DNA of 64,000 bases from Helopsaltes ochotensis (lineage: Eukaryota; Chordata; Aves; Passeriformes; Locustellidae), in assembly GCA_013400155.1 (NCBI GenBank), contig VXBM01000095.1, forward strand, positions 127,166 to 191,165, in the 5' to 3' direction. Of this stretch, positions 38,839-50,184 are shown piece after piece; positions within the stretch are counted from its first letter, which is position 1; every line of letters begins with the position of its first letter. The translations under genes and the position numbers were made by a program. The notes beneath the pieces were generated by a model that worked only from the letters and a program-made list of their open reading frames with translations, was not told where the DNA came from and ran no database searches.

Positions 38839-39500
38839 GTGAGAGAAGGAGCCCTGCAGCCCCACTGCTGCGACCAGGGGGAGCAGGGAACACAACACAC
38901 CCAAGGCAAAACAATAACAGGCATGGAGAGAATGTCCAGAGACTTCCCTTCCAAAGAGGGGGGTCCTGAAGGATGGATTCCTCTGTGCCACTGCTGCGTC
39001 ACAGCTGTGGCCTCGTCAGATGTTCAGTGGCATGAAGGGTACCAGGGGCCAGAGTGAGGAAGGTAAATCGGATGTACCAAGGTCAGAGGAAAGATTATGA
39101 CATGGCTGCCAGCAAGGGATTCCCTGTTCATTGGTGACTCACTGGAAGAGAAGCAGAGGGGCTTGCAGGGCTCCCCTTGGTGCATCCAGAGTAGTGCTTT
39201 GTGCTTAACAAGGCAGGCTGGAGCAGACACTTCCTGTACTTATGTACTGACACACTCTGAGTAGTCCTCTTCAGTCTCACCTGCTTCTTTGGTTCCTGAG
39301 GGCAAGAAGACTGACGTTTCAGTGGCTTACTTCAGCCATTGGTGGGGAAATTTGCCTTCCGAGAGCAGTGGGTTCCTTCCCTTTTGTGTGAGAGGTGGAG
39401 TGAAAGGAGGAATGTGATCTGCTTGTGCTAAAGCCATTGCCCCGCTGGAGCAGAGGGCTCCCATGTCCCATGTTAAGTGTGTGCATCCCTCCTGCTGCAG
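38839..39500 (+). other. IQSEC3: IQSEC3 intron (0.66 kb)
   Basis: The donor is gtgagag and the acceptor is ctgctgcag, which is followed by ccag. The next AG, four bases on, is not in frame, so the first AG is chosen. Nothing else was recognised inside. Confidence 0.85.
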
Positions 39501-39667
39501 CCAGAGGTACTGCATGTGTAACCCAGACGTGGTCCAGCAGTTTCACAACCCGGACACCATCTTCATCTTGGCCTTTGCAATCATCCTCCTCAACACGGAC
39601 ATGTACAGCCCCAACATCAAGCCTGACAGGAAGATGATGCTGGAGGACTTCATTCGCAATCTGAGAG
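39501..39667 (+). CDS. IQSEC3: IQSEC3 coding exon: Sec7 motif 2 (ARF-binding groove)
   Basis: This exon encodes QRYCMCNPDVVQQFHNPDTI, then FILAFAIILLNTDMYSPNIK and PDRKMMLEDFIRNLR. The FILAFAIILLNTDMYSPN segment is Sec7 motif 2, which forms the hydrophobic groove that binds the ARF switch regions. The match to the family is essentially residue for residue. The donor is gagag|gtgagg, and a glycine codon is split across the next intron. Confidence 0.97.
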
Positions 39668-41757
39668 GTGAGGGTCCTGCTTTGATTTTTTTTTTTCTCC
39701 TCTTGCTTTTCTAAATTCTGCCTAGATGAAGGCAGGAAAAACCTAGTGGAACTGCCGGGTCTTCTGCTGCTTGCTTGTGAGCCAGCCACAGAAGGCCCTT
39801 TGAGATGCCCTCTAGGGTGCAGGGGAAGGGAAATTCTAATTAGCTTTGTTTTCTGCAGAAAGCTGTCCAGCCTTCTCAGAAACCAACTATTTTCCTTTGA
39901 GAGATGGCTTCATATTTTAAGATATCTCATTGCTTGGAAACAGTTCATTGTTTCACATTTTCCTATTGTTCAGCTCCATCCTTCTTAGACCCTGCTGGGT
40001 TGTGCTAAACAAGCCCTACTTGCTGCTTTGAATATATGAACACATTTTCCTTTTATTCAGGCTAAATCTTCCCCTTCTTAATTGCCTGCAATTACTTATA
40101 GTAACTGTAGGTGTGACAGAGTTCATGCATACATTACCTCTTTGCAATTTCTGATACAATCATTTCCCAAATCAATTTTCTTCTATTTTCAAGGTTGGTC
40201 CTTTCCATCCTGGTAATAGGTTGTTAAATGCAGTTTTTCAGATGTGGTCACAATATACTCATACATGGAGCTACCACCTTGTTCTTATTTTCAGATCTAC
40301 TAACGCAGCTTAGTATTGTTTGGCCTTTTTGACATCCTGTCTAGACAAATTATTGTCTAATTTCCCAGCCATATTCACTCCTAGGTCATCCTAGGTCAGC
40401 CATTTTCCAAGTTTCTCTTACTGCACATCTGCAATTCAGATAAAGCTCCCTCAAAGTTTTTCCAGCATAAATCCCTGTCTTTTCTGAAGATTTTGTACTT
40501 TTCTAGGTTCCTTTGACTTGTTTCTTTGTCCTGATTGCTGTTCAGAAAGAGTCATCTCAGCCTCCCACACCTTCTACAATTTGTCACCTGCTTCAGACTG
40601 GTATAATATGACACTGAGGCCCTCTTTCAAGTTAATTCCACAGATACCGAATGGGGCTGCTACCTGCCATCATCCCCTTTAGTATTACAATTGATAGCAC
40701 TAACAAAAGAGGGTGTTTTTTAATGTTAACTTACACTAAGAGTTGCCTGAAAATCTGTCAGTTCACACCACAATGAATTAAACCAGCATGAAGGTCGCTC
40801 ACCTCCAGTGGCACAACACACCACAACTCATTAGAGCGAGTGAATGTCACCCCACCACAGACAAGGGGAGACAGCTCAATCCAGACTCACCTGCAGGTCG
40901 ATGCCCAGGCCAGCAGCTTCAGCAGCCCATGCTTGAAATGTTATTTGGGATACATTTGCAAGGATGTAGGTAAGGGAGCCAGGACATCTCAGCGCCTCCC
41001 CATTTCTCAGCAGTTCACCTGCATCACTCAGGATAGTACATATCAGACCAGGGAGCTGGAGGAACTGCAGAGGAAAACAATAGAAAATGATTGGAGGGAT
41101 TCACTTTGGAGGAAGGTCTGGCAGCTTGGTTTGCAGTGTTTGGCTCGGGGAAGGGTGAAAAAACCCTTTTCTGCCAGGCTCTGAAGGGTCAGACAGCAAA
41201 ATCTGGAGAATTATCTATGGGGATGTAAAAGAGGAAAGGGGTAGGGTCAAGGCAGAGATCCCACAAACAGAATAGCGGGGAAGCATTATTCATAGGAGAC
41301 AACACAGAGGGAAAATGGTGGAGGTCACCAAGCAGACAAGGAGAGCTGATGCTTGCGTTGGCAGGAAGAGCTGCTGAATCCCATCATAGGCCTTCTCCAC
41401 ATCTAGCGCTTCTGATGATACAAAATCAATGCAGGGGTTGCTGCTGAGTGGCCCAAGATATATGAATGTGAAACTGTGGCTATAAAGCCTTAGGGAACAC
41501 ATGGAATGGAGCCACCATGCAGAGCAGTGGAATAATGAAATCAACTGCATTGGCCTTAGAGATGTCAGTCTCTCCTGCTGGTGCATTAGATGCATTAGAG
41601 AAACAAAGGAGACAGCCTAAAGTGAAGTACTGCTGTTCCCCTTCAGCATTCCCAGCACTGCACAGTGCAGTGGCAGTAGTGACCTGCCAGGGACCACTGG
41701 TTCTTCCCTTTCCTTTTCCCTCTGACTGGCCTGCCCAACATTTTCTGTGTTTGGCAG
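39668..41757 (+). other. IQSEC3: IQSEC3 intron (2.1 kb)
   Basis: The donor is gtgaggg and the acceptor is a long pyrimidine-rich tract ending in tttggcag. Apart from a T-run just after the donor, nothing distinctive was recognised. Confidence 0.85.
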
Positions 41758-41897
41758 GGGTGGACGACGGTGCTGACATCCCTCGGGAGCTGGTGGTGGG
41801 GATCTATGAGAGGATCCAGCAGAAAGAGCTAAAATCTAATGAGGACCATGTAACTTATGTCACCAAAGTGGAGAAGTCCATAGTTGGAATGAAAACG
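41758..41897 (+). CDS. IQSEC3: IQSEC3 coding exon: end of Sec7 and start of PH domain
   Basis: This exon encodes VDDGADIPRELVVGIYERIQ, then QKELKSNEDHVTYVTKVEKS and IVGMKT. The first part closes the Sec7 domain. The YERIQQKELK segment is the Sec7-PH linker seen in BRAG-type ArfGEFs. The acceptor is ttggcag; the donor acg|gtgagc falls on a codon boundary. Confidence 0.97.
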
Positions 41898-42674
41898 GTG
41901 AGCACCCATAACCCTGCTGGCACCCACTCAGCCTCTCTGTCCCCCACCTCCCTCCCTGCCCTCTTTTCTGTGTTTTCCTTCTATGCCTTTCTACTCTTAT
42001 GTAATACTTTCCTTGCTTGTCTCTACAAATTTACTCCTTCTTCTCCAAACTCTTTATTTCCTGTTATCTCATTTTTTCCTAATTTTGAGGGATCTTCTTG
42101 GCCAGAGTTTACAGTATCTAGTGCAGTAATTGTTAGCCTATGAATTTTACTGCAGGTCCTGCCTGCCTGTGCTCAACTGATAGCTCTGCAGTGTTTCAAA
42201 CTTTCAGGCCTTTTAAGGGTGTACAAAGTGAAAGGCAAAGTGATAGAAAACAATTTTATCCATCTGTCTCTAATGAGTTCCCAAAAAATTGCTGGGGTTA
42301 AGAGATCCCCAAATGCACAGACAGCTTTTTTGACAGTACCCAATCTGTAGTTACTGTTTAACCAAAATAAAGCAGAATGATTTCTCAAAGCCCAGGAAAC
42401 CTGCAGATGTCCAGTGAGAGGATGAGCAGGATTGGAAGCCAGAGGCAGGATGTCTGAGCAAGAAGGTTGCGTTCTGATTTACCCGGATCACAAAAGCTTT
42501 CTCTGTTACTGCACCAGCGGGAACATTGATGGCAAAGAGTGGTGGCGAGGAGGAGCTTTGCCTGGGCAGAGTGCGTGGAATTGTGTCACCGGGCAGGGTT
42601 GTGCAGTCTGAGGGTGGGGGACTCCCACAGTCTCCCCTCCTTCAGCCCTGCGTGTCCCCGTGTGCCCTCTGCAG
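41898..42674 (+). other. IQSEC3: IQSEC3 intron (0.78 kb)
   Basis: The donor is gtgagcac and the acceptor is ccctctgcag. Nothing else was recognised inside. Confidence 0.85.
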
Positions 42675-42800
42675 GTGCTGTCGGTGCCCCACCGCCGCCT
42701 GGTGTGCTGCAGCCGCCTGTACGAAGTGACCGATGTGAACAAAGTGCAGAAGCAGGCAGCTCACCAAAGGGAGGTGTTCCTCTTCAATGACCTGCTGGTG
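42675..42800 (+). CDS. IQSEC3: IQSEC3 coding exon: PH domain, first strands
   Basis: This exon encodes VLSVPHRRLVCCSRLYEVTD, then VNKVQKQAAHQREVFLFNDL and LV. It is the N-terminal part of the PH domain, which binds phosphoinositides and helps place the exchange factor at the membrane in this family. RREVFLFNDLL-type sequence is typical of PH domains next to a GEF. The exon is exactly 42 codons, phase 0 at both ends. The donor is gtg|gtgagt. Confidence 0.97.
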
Positions 42801-43934
42801 GTGAGTGGGCTTTGGCGATTAGGCACTGCGGTAATAAAGCCTGCCCTGGTTTCTGTAAGGAAACTTAAAACCAGTCCACAACATCCATTTTCTCCCTGTT
42901 CTAAGGACAACTAAGCTCCCAGTTCATCAACATTGTAAGACATAGCTCTGGACCCTTCACTGGTAAAAGCCTACTAAATCTAAAACTCCAGTAACCCTTG
43001 AAAAAATAAAATGTCACGTCCCACAGCCATCTAAGCAATGTCATTTCTCTCTCTCCTGCTTTTGCCAGCAGGGAGGTTCATTTCATGAAAGGGAAGTTCA
43101 CTTCTTTGTCTGTTTTGTACTATAGTAGACAGAGCCCTCTCATGCACTTTAAATCCTTCCTGCCAGACACTTTAAAATCACTGCCTTACAACACGGAAAA
43201 GGCTGTAGCAGGCTAGATAGTACTTGCCAGACCCCCAAATGTGTAGAGTATTTTTGAAAGTGTCCAGCCCTAGCAATGGAATTAGGCAGGTACAGGAGAG
43301 CAGAGTTACACTGAGACCGGATGGAGGCCAAACAAAATTGAAATTTGCTGAATTTAATGGTGAAGTGAAACTGTGGTTGCAGCAGATGCAAGACTAAACC
43401 CAAACCCTTTTGTAGAAGGAGAGGATGAGAGAGCTTTACCCACCTCTGCATATTCCTCTGCAGCCATTTGCACAGTTGTGAACCTGGGGAGAGGGTCTGT
43501 TCCTTGCTGTCCCTCTACTTATGGATGGCATAAACCAGATCCATAAGAACTAGTGCTGAGGTACAAGGGCAGCACAGCATTCTCATATGCTCTTGTTCCC
43601 AAGTCTAAGGTATTTGTGACAGGCTTCCCTTTGCCTTTTGATCTGTTCCTTGGTGAAGAGAATCACTCCTTCAAAGTCAGAAATGTGGTAATCAAAAAGC
43701 CAGCACCTCTGGGAGAGAGCTGAGTGGGCCCAGGGCGATGCCTACGGGATTCCAGAAGTGTGGTTACAAGTGCAGAATTCCCGGCAGCTCTCTGGCAAAG
43801 AGCCGGTCATTCACCAAACATTACTCCCATGTACACTTGACAGAGCTTGCAGAAAGCTTTTTTGCTTTGAGCGGTTTGCATCATTCTTGCCTCACTGTCC
43901 CTGAGCACCAATGATGTTTCTCTCCCTCTAACAG
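42801..43934 (+). other. IQSEC3: IQSEC3 intron (1.1 kb)
   Basis: The donor is gtgagtgg and the acceptor is ctctaacag. Nothing else was recognised inside. Confidence 0.85.
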
Positions 43935-44034
43935 ATCCTCAAGCTTTGCCCGAAGAAGAAAAGCTCCTCAACATACACATTTTGCAAGTCAGTCGGCCTG
44001 CTAGGGATGCAGTTCCATCTCTTTGAGAATGAGT
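43935..44034 (+). CDS. IQSEC3: IQSEC3 coding exon: PH domain, middle
   Basis: This exon encodes ILKLCPKKKSSSTYTFCKSV, then GLLGMQFHLFENE. It carries the basic KKKSS loop of the PH domain. The final tyrosine codon is split at the donor t|gtaagt and completed in the next exon. The whole exon aligns with mammalian IQSEC3 at almost every position. Confidence 0.97.
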
Positions 44035-46079
44035 GTAAGTCCACTGCTCCTGGGTTTCCCGGAGGGGTTTGGCAGGGAAAAGGAGAAGGAGGGAGGGGCT
44101 GTGTGAGTTTGCATGAGGAGAGAGATTCTATCAGAGTTAAAAGTGGAGGAGAGAAAACTGAGGCCAAGGAGATCACTCTTTCGGTACACTGATGAGAAGA
44201 AGCTCTTGGTACCTTTCCTAGGTCTGAGCACCTGCAGAAGGGCCCCATTGAAGGATCTGGCTTGTCAGGGTGGCAGGGACAACACCAGTGGTGAAGACTG
44301 GGGGAACCAATCCCCATATACATCCTACTGAGCTCCCAGAAGCCAACTGTAGGTGCAGAATCTTGTTGACAGAAGTGCTGCTGCCAGCTTTAGCCCCGGT
44401 CCCCTCATGCGCAAAGTCCCAACCCCACTGCTGCCTTTGATGCTGACAGAGGCTCAGGTGCTGCTGCCACCTCCCTGCACGGTGCCACGCTGTGCTGAGA
44501 GCTTCCCAAGGCAGAGGCAGAGCCCTTGGAACAGCACCCACCAAAGCATGGTGGGAGGCCAGCCCTAGTCAGCCTGACCTTGATGGTCCGGGAATAGAGC
44601 CACCATGTGTCATGATTGGGGCTGGTTGTGCCGTGGAGGAGTTCCAGAAACAGGCAGGCTTCCTGCTGGCACAGGCAGAGGGGCAGCGCAGCAGTCCCAG
44701 GCAAGCATGGCTGATGTCCCTAGGGCTTTGTGGGCACATGGAGAACATGCTGCAAGGAAGGCAAAATGTAGCAGCACTGTGGCTATACTAATCTACTCCA
44801 CTGGCAGTGTCACTCTCCCAACACCCTACTCTGCAGCATGCAGAGGCTCCCACGTCCCTGTGAACTAAAGGGCCATTCATACTGAGCATCCCCAGGAAGC
44901 ACCATCAGAGCTGGAATCAGCTTTCAGGGGTAGCATGACCATCCTGGGAGTGCCCCAAGATCTTCCAGCAAAGGCACGCTGTTGTGAATTCCCTGCAGAG
45001 ACAGTAAAGCAGATGTCACAACGATCTTGTGATCTGAGCCGATGAGAGAGACACAGGGCGAGAAAAGGGCTTGGCATGCAAAGAGGGGGAGCAGAGGGTT
45101 GCCTGAAAATAGCAGGTTAGGCCTTGGCTTGTTTGGGATAAAGGAAGGCTAATAAAGGAAGGCTAATAAAGGAAGTCTGCCCATGGAAGGCAGGCAGATG
45201 TAAGAGCAATGGAGGAGAAGTGAAAGCAGGACAGAGGAAGACAGAAATTAAATTTAGAGGAATGTGAAAGGAAAGGAGGAAAGGGATTGAAACCACCGGC
45301 TATTGAGCAAATGCCAGAGGATGTGCCGTCAAAAGTGTGGCAAGTTCTCTGCACTCTTGTGTTCTCCTGATTCTCTTGGCTGAATCTCCAGTCATCACCT
45401 CCCTGCACACAAACCTGATCTTTAAAACACAAGGCCTTTTGCTGTTATATTTTCACTCTCTGAACATGGCCTTTCATTTACTTTCCTGTGTGTTTTGCCT
45501 GTGGGGAGTACTAAGCAGAGACCTACAAACACATATCTTTCCCTTTACCATTCTCTCTGCACAGTACAAGCTCCCCACCCATGCTGTGCCAACACCCCTC
45601 CTGTGTCCTCTGCAGATGAAAGGAGAGACTGGGGACAAGTCCTGCCATGGTGGATGCAATTGCTTTGACCTCAGAAGACAACCTCTCTGGCTGCATCTCC
45701 CACAGGAGAAAAAGTGTTGTTGGCCTCATAAACACTGTTTATTCTTCCACACATTGAGAAAGGCTTTACAGTCCTACCTCTGTGCTCAGGTTCCCAGGGC
45801 TAATCCTGCACTAAGAGTAACTAAAAGCTAGAGTTCTCTGGTTTTGGCAGCACAGTGGTGCTGGTGACACTTGTCTTGCTGCTGCAGCTTTATCCTTCTG
45901 TTCGCTTGGAGGGCTGCAGTGCTGCAGGTTCCCACAGTTGGCAGTGTGACAAACGCTGGGTGTGCAATTCCATTGGACTCATGATGAAAATTCTCTGTCC
46001 TTCAGATGTACCAAAACAACCAACTACTCCATTAAGCATGCCTAAGACCTCTTCATTTTGTTGACACATCTTCTTTCAG
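44035..46079 (+). other. IQSEC3: IQSEC3 intron (2.0 kb)
   Basis: The donor is gtaagtcc and the acceptor is cttctttcag. The intron contains a 14-bp tandem repeat at 45138-45178. Nothing else was recognised inside. Confidence 0.85.
45138..45178. repeat. 14-bp tandem repeat, about 2.8 copies
   Basis: The unit ataaaggaaggcta occurs twice exactly, followed by a third partial copy with one change. It is a small intronic tandem duplication. Confidence 0.9.
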
Positions 46080-46241
46080 ATTACCCCCACGGCATTACAC
46101 TGGTGACTCCAGTTTCGGGCTCAGAGAAGAAACAAGTACTACACTTCTGTGCTCTGGGTGCTGAGGAAATGCAGAAGTTTGTGGAAGACCTGAAAGAGTC
46201 AATAGCAGAAGTGACAGAACTGGAACAGATACGAATTGAAT
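46080..46241 (+). CDS. IQSEC3: IQSEC3 coding exon: PH domain C-terminal helix and following helix
   Basis: This exon encodes YPHGITLVTPVSGSEKKQVL, then HFCALGAEEMQKFVEDLKES and IAEVTELEQIRIE. The EMQKFVEDLKESIAEV segment is the C-terminal alpha-helix of the PH domain, which continues into a charged helix. The acceptor is ctttcag. The donor gaat|gtaagg splits a tryptophan codon that the next exon completes. Confidence 0.97.
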
Positions 46242-46953
46242 GTAAGGGTCTCTCACACAATTCACACTCCGATGCCATCACACTGCATGCGATTACAAGG
46301 AAAAAGGGTAAAGGAAGAATTCTTCAGGAACAGGGGCAAAGAGGATGAGCAGCATGAGTCTGCACAGGATGTTCCTAGGTTCACTGATAGGATGAAAAAG
46401 CACTCTGTGACCGGCCAGCAGGCAAAATGGGAAGACTGAACTACTTATGATGCTTATGAAACAGAGAATGTGACACAGTGGCCTGCAATAGGCAAGCTTA
46501 GACTGTCACACCCAGAAGATTCTTCTCCCATGCTCCTTTGACTATGCAGATATGATCTGTAAATAGCTGGGATAGATCTCGTACCTCTGAGAGAGTAGTC
46601 CTGAGGGCAAGCAGTCTGTGTCAGTCTGTGTAGCCTTTGATGGCTTCTCCATGTCTAATCTGATAAGCCAAAAGTAGCTCAGCTTCAGTGGCCCCCATCT
46701 GTGCAGCATTAGCCAATCCTGTATAAATGTAGGTCATATGTAGAAGGTCCTATGGAGATGTGTACGTTTCTCCACATGTCAAATCCTCTCCAGTTTCTCT
46801 TTGTTCTTGGATGTTCCTCCCTCCCTTCTTGACACTCACTTGTGATTTTCTTGCATTAATTCTCCTTGCTGACTTCCCATTTTGCTCCTTCAATATGCTG
46901 GTGACCTTCCCTCCATCCCTCTCCTCATTTATTTCCTTATATCTGTTTTGCAG
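46242..46953 (+). other. IQSEC3: IQSEC3 intron (0.71 kb)
   Basis: The donor is gtaagggt and the acceptor is ctgttttgcag. It contains a 10-bp direct duplication (cagtctgtgt twice at 46612-46631). Nothing else was recognised inside. Confidence 0.85.
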
Positions 46954-47046
46954 GGGAACTGGAGAAGCAGCAAGGGACGAAGACTCTCTCCTTAAGGACC
47001 AATGGAGCCCAGATGGAACTGCAGTCTAAGCAAGGCTCTCCAACAG
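46954..47046 (+). CDS. IQSEC3: IQSEC3 coding exon: post-PH charged helix
   Basis: This exon encodes (W)ELEKQQGTKTLSLRTNGA, then QMELQSKQGSPT. The ELEKQQGTKTLS start is well conserved with mammalian IQSEC3. The end, SKQGSPT, is also shared, with species differences between. The donor is acag|gtaaga. A glycine codon is completed by the next exon. Confidence 0.95.
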
Positions 47047-47491
47047 GTAAGAGGGCACCCAGCACCCAACTTCTCTTGGTCAACAAGTGCTGCTTTTGCA
47101 AATGTGTTCTCACTGATTCTTATGAGAATAACTGCAAAAAGAAGTGTTCAGTTTTGTATCCTTTAGGCTTGGCCAAATAATGAAAATATGAGATCATATA
47201 CATTCTCTTCAAATACCCTAGAAAAAACCCTTGAAGTCTCATTACCCACTCTGTAGCTGCAATACCTGGTAAAGAGGTGTTACTGATAGAGCATGGGCAG
47301 CTTCTGAGGAACCTGGCCCAATTCTCCTCCCTGAACTGGTAAAACCTACCGTACTAAGCAGCTAGCAGGTTGCAAGAGGGTCTGGATTAGCCTTGCACCT
47401 CTCCCTTTAGCTCTCCAGTCCGCAGTATGAGGGCCAGCTCCTGACTAGAGGGGCAGACCTCAGGACTGAGATCTTTTGTTTTATTTCAAAG
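47047..47491 (+). other. IQSEC3: IQSEC3 intron (0.45 kb)
   Basis: The donor is gtaagagg. The acceptor is ttatttcaaag, a less usual AAG acceptor with a short pyrimidine tract. Nothing else was recognised inside. Confidence 0.8.
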
Positions 47492-47535
47492 GCAAGAAGG
47501 ATTTGGGGGAGAAGGTCTCGGACAGCACAGTGGAG
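47492..47535 (+). CDS. IQSEC3: IQSEC3 microexon-sized coding exon (44 nt) with duplicated donor
   Basis: This small exon encodes KKDLGEKVSDSTVE after a split glycine. The end STVE followed by VSIHN matches mammalian IQSEC3 across the junction, which supports use of the donor gag|gtaagt at 47536. A second, identical gaggtaagta lies 25 nt downstream (47558-47567). Using that copy would add an in-frame stop at 47557-47559 and remove the C-terminal tail. The acceptor uses AAG. Confidence 0.92.
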
Positions 47536-49746
47536 GTAAGTAGAGTGCAGAGCAGTTGAGGTAAGTAACTCTCTCTCACTTCAGCTCTTCTCACATTCTC
47601 TGTTGTTTCTTTTCTCAGGTGTTAATCAATGCCTCCCCAGCCAGACTGACAATTTTACCAATTTCCAGAGATACAATTAAAAGTTACTGCTAGGACGGGT
47701 AATACAACTTTCAAATCCAAACTAAACTTCAAAGCATTTTCAAATCCTTTTTTATAACTGTAACATCCTTCATGGACCAAGCTCCCAAACGCTGTAGACT
47801 AACCCACCCCACTGCTTCTGGGGAGACTGAGAACCCCACTAAGGACTTCCCTGACATGCTAACTCCATGCAGCATCACATGCAAATTCCCCACAGCCCAG
47901 CTTTCCTGCACAATCTCTGCAGCTCTGTCTCTGCAACCCCCTGAAGGGGATTAAGCATGGCCTTTGTACACCAGACTTTCCTAAGAGCTCCATCTTCCTA
48001 GGTAGGGAGCTTGGCTCTCCTGTGTACATCTGTCTTTGCAGGAATATCTAGCATCCAGTGGGTTGCCTGTTTCTTCACAGACACCTATACTCTCACTGCC
48101 TGTGGGGAAACAGGAAAATGCAATCTTCACACCGAAAATCTTATCAGCTACTTCCTACTCTCTCTCTGTCTTGAATATCTCCATTGTACCGAACCAGCCC
48201 TTTTCCAGGGCAGTTCTTTCCCCTCTTGTCAACATATATTTACTTGAAGAATTCAGCTTCTCTGTGGGGAGTAGGGAGTTCCTTCTTTTCCCTGGCGAGC
48301 ACCCTACTTCCCTGCAGACACCTCCTTCCCGGGAAAGGTGCCTGTGCCAGCCAGTTTCCTCTTCCTGTTAAAAGTGTCTCCCTGTGTAGAATGGCTTCTA
48401 TGTATCCTAATGTCATTGGCACTTCATGGCCCAGCAATCACAGTTTTTCCTGTGGGATGTTCCACCACCTGAATAAATATTGACACAATATCATGACCTG
48501 CTGTGCAATGAGTCTGAGCAACCTCCATGCCTGGGTAAGGACAGAGAGCTCATCCTTGTTCCAGCATGGTGGGGAGCTTGGTCACTTCACAGCTTCCCCT
48601 TCCCAGTTGCTGGTGCTGCTGCTGACTCTGCCACAGCCTCAGGGCAGCTCCTCGGTCCCACCTGTATCCGTGCCTGGCTGGAAGTGCCAACTTGTGAGCA
48701 CTTGTTTCCTACCCAGGGCCTGCCTGTTGCCTGACATTCTGTTTTGAGCCAGCAATTTAGCTCTGGTTTGGGGTCTCCATCAGCCCATGTCCTTGCCAGG
48801 AGGAACTATAATTTCTTTCATCATTTGGGAAGCATTATTTCCCTGCTGCTCTTCTCCTGCTAGGGAACTCCAGTCCAGACCAGCTCCTCCTTTTCAGACT
48901 GGTCTCAGTGAGCTCCCCTATTTGATTCCATTATCAGCATCTCAGTGTGGAAACCCCGGTGACCTCCTGCTTCCCTACCTGCTTTCAGCTGACCAAGTAT
49001 TACTCTGCCAGCAGAAGAGCATTTCCATTTCTCTGAGATTATCTAATCTGCTGCCATTTCATCATGAATTTCTTTCATCATTGTATGAGCTAGATGGGCA
49101 TTTTTTTGTTTCTTTTTTCTTTTTTTGAAAATCATTTCCTTTCACTGACAAACCATCAAATGGATCAGAGGGAGCTGCTAGACTGTGTCAGGTTTCTGCT
49201 TTTTCCTCTGTAAACAGATTAGCCAGTCATGTGGTTTACCTTCCTACTTAGAAAGGCAATGAGCCGGGAAACGCTTGAGTTTCTCTGTCGCTCTCTATCT
49301 CAGATTCAGCTGCTGTCATTTTGCTGAAACGTACAGCCTCGATTATCTGAAACCTTGCGGTCTGGTCCCCCTCTCCTTTCTGCTGGTGGGGACAAAGGCA
49401 TGCCCTCGAGGTCTGTTCATTACCATGAGAATTCACGGGCACTTCCACTCCTAGAGTCGATTTGCGTTCCCCGTGCTGTTTGGATAATCAAAGTTGTACT
49501 GCATTTGGGATCGCAGGCTCTGCTGCCTTTGACGTGATGGAAAGCACAGGGACACTTAGGCTAGATGGGGACAAAGGGGCTATTGAGGGGGACTGCGCAG
49601 CCAGGGCCGTGCCACTCGGGTTTTTGGAGGGAGGGAGAGTTGAATGCATACGAGGTCGTCTGGTGGCGGGGGCTCAGGGCAGCCAGTAGCAGCAGATGGG
49701 AAAAGTCTTGTAACATTTAATGCTTCTTTGGCTGTTTCTAAACTAG
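47536..49746 (+). other. IQSEC3: IQSEC3 last intron (2.2 kb)
   Basis: The donor is gtaagtag and the acceptor is gtttctaaactag. The 3' half (about 49240-49560) is rich in CpG and low in repeats compared with other introns and may be conserved regulatory DNA. No additional coding exon was recognised. Confidence 0.8.
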
Positions 49747-50184
49747 GTGTCAATTCACAACAGGCTTCAAACGTACCAGCACAACTCCGCCCTGGGGCCC
49801 GAGAGTGGAATGCAGCCCAGCATGCGTCTTAACATGCCACGGGAGCGGCTGGAGACAGCACTGGTGCCCTCGCACCCCGCCTCGGCGGGGACACTTGTAC
49901 AGTGCCAGCAGATCGTCAAAGTCATTGTCTTGGACAAGCCGTGCCTCGCTCGGATGGAGCCGGCCCTCAACCAGACTCTGACACGCTACGTCACCTCCGA
50001 CTCCTGCACCTCCACCCCCTGGCGCGGTGTGGGCAGCGGGCTCCCTGGGACCCCCATGAAGCTGGTCCATCAGCCTCCCCTGCCACCTCCGCCCCCTCCC
50101 TACAACCATCCCCACCAGTTCTGCCCCCCCAGCTCGCTGCTGCAGAGGCGCAGGTACTCCAGCGGCTCGCGCAGCCTCGTGTAG
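49747..50184 (+). CDS. IQSEC3: IQSEC3 terminal coding exon: proline-rich tail and PDZ ligand
   Basis: This exon encodes the last 145 residues and the stop TAG. It starts VSIHNRLQTYQHNSALG and contains GTLVQCQQIVKVIVLDKPCL, conserved in mammalian IQSEC3. A run HQPPLPPPPPPYNHPHQF follows, and the protein ends RRRYSSGSRSLV. The last residues fit a class I PDZ ligand (Ser at -2, Val at 0), consistent with the reported binding of IQSEC3/synArfGEF to postsynaptic PDZ scaffolds. Mammalian IQSEC3 acts at inhibitory synapses with gephyrin; that role is inferred here by orthology. Between about 49790 and 49880 the bird-like sequence differs completely from the proline-rich stretch of the human protein. 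Confidence 0.97.
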   Translation: MSIHNRLQTYQHNSALGPESGMQPSMRLNMPRERLETALVPSHPASAGTLVQCQQIVKVIVLDKPCLARMEPALNQTLTRYVTSDSCTSTPWRGVGSGLPGTPMKLVHQPPLPPPPPPYNHPHQFCPPSSLLQRRRYSSGSRSLV

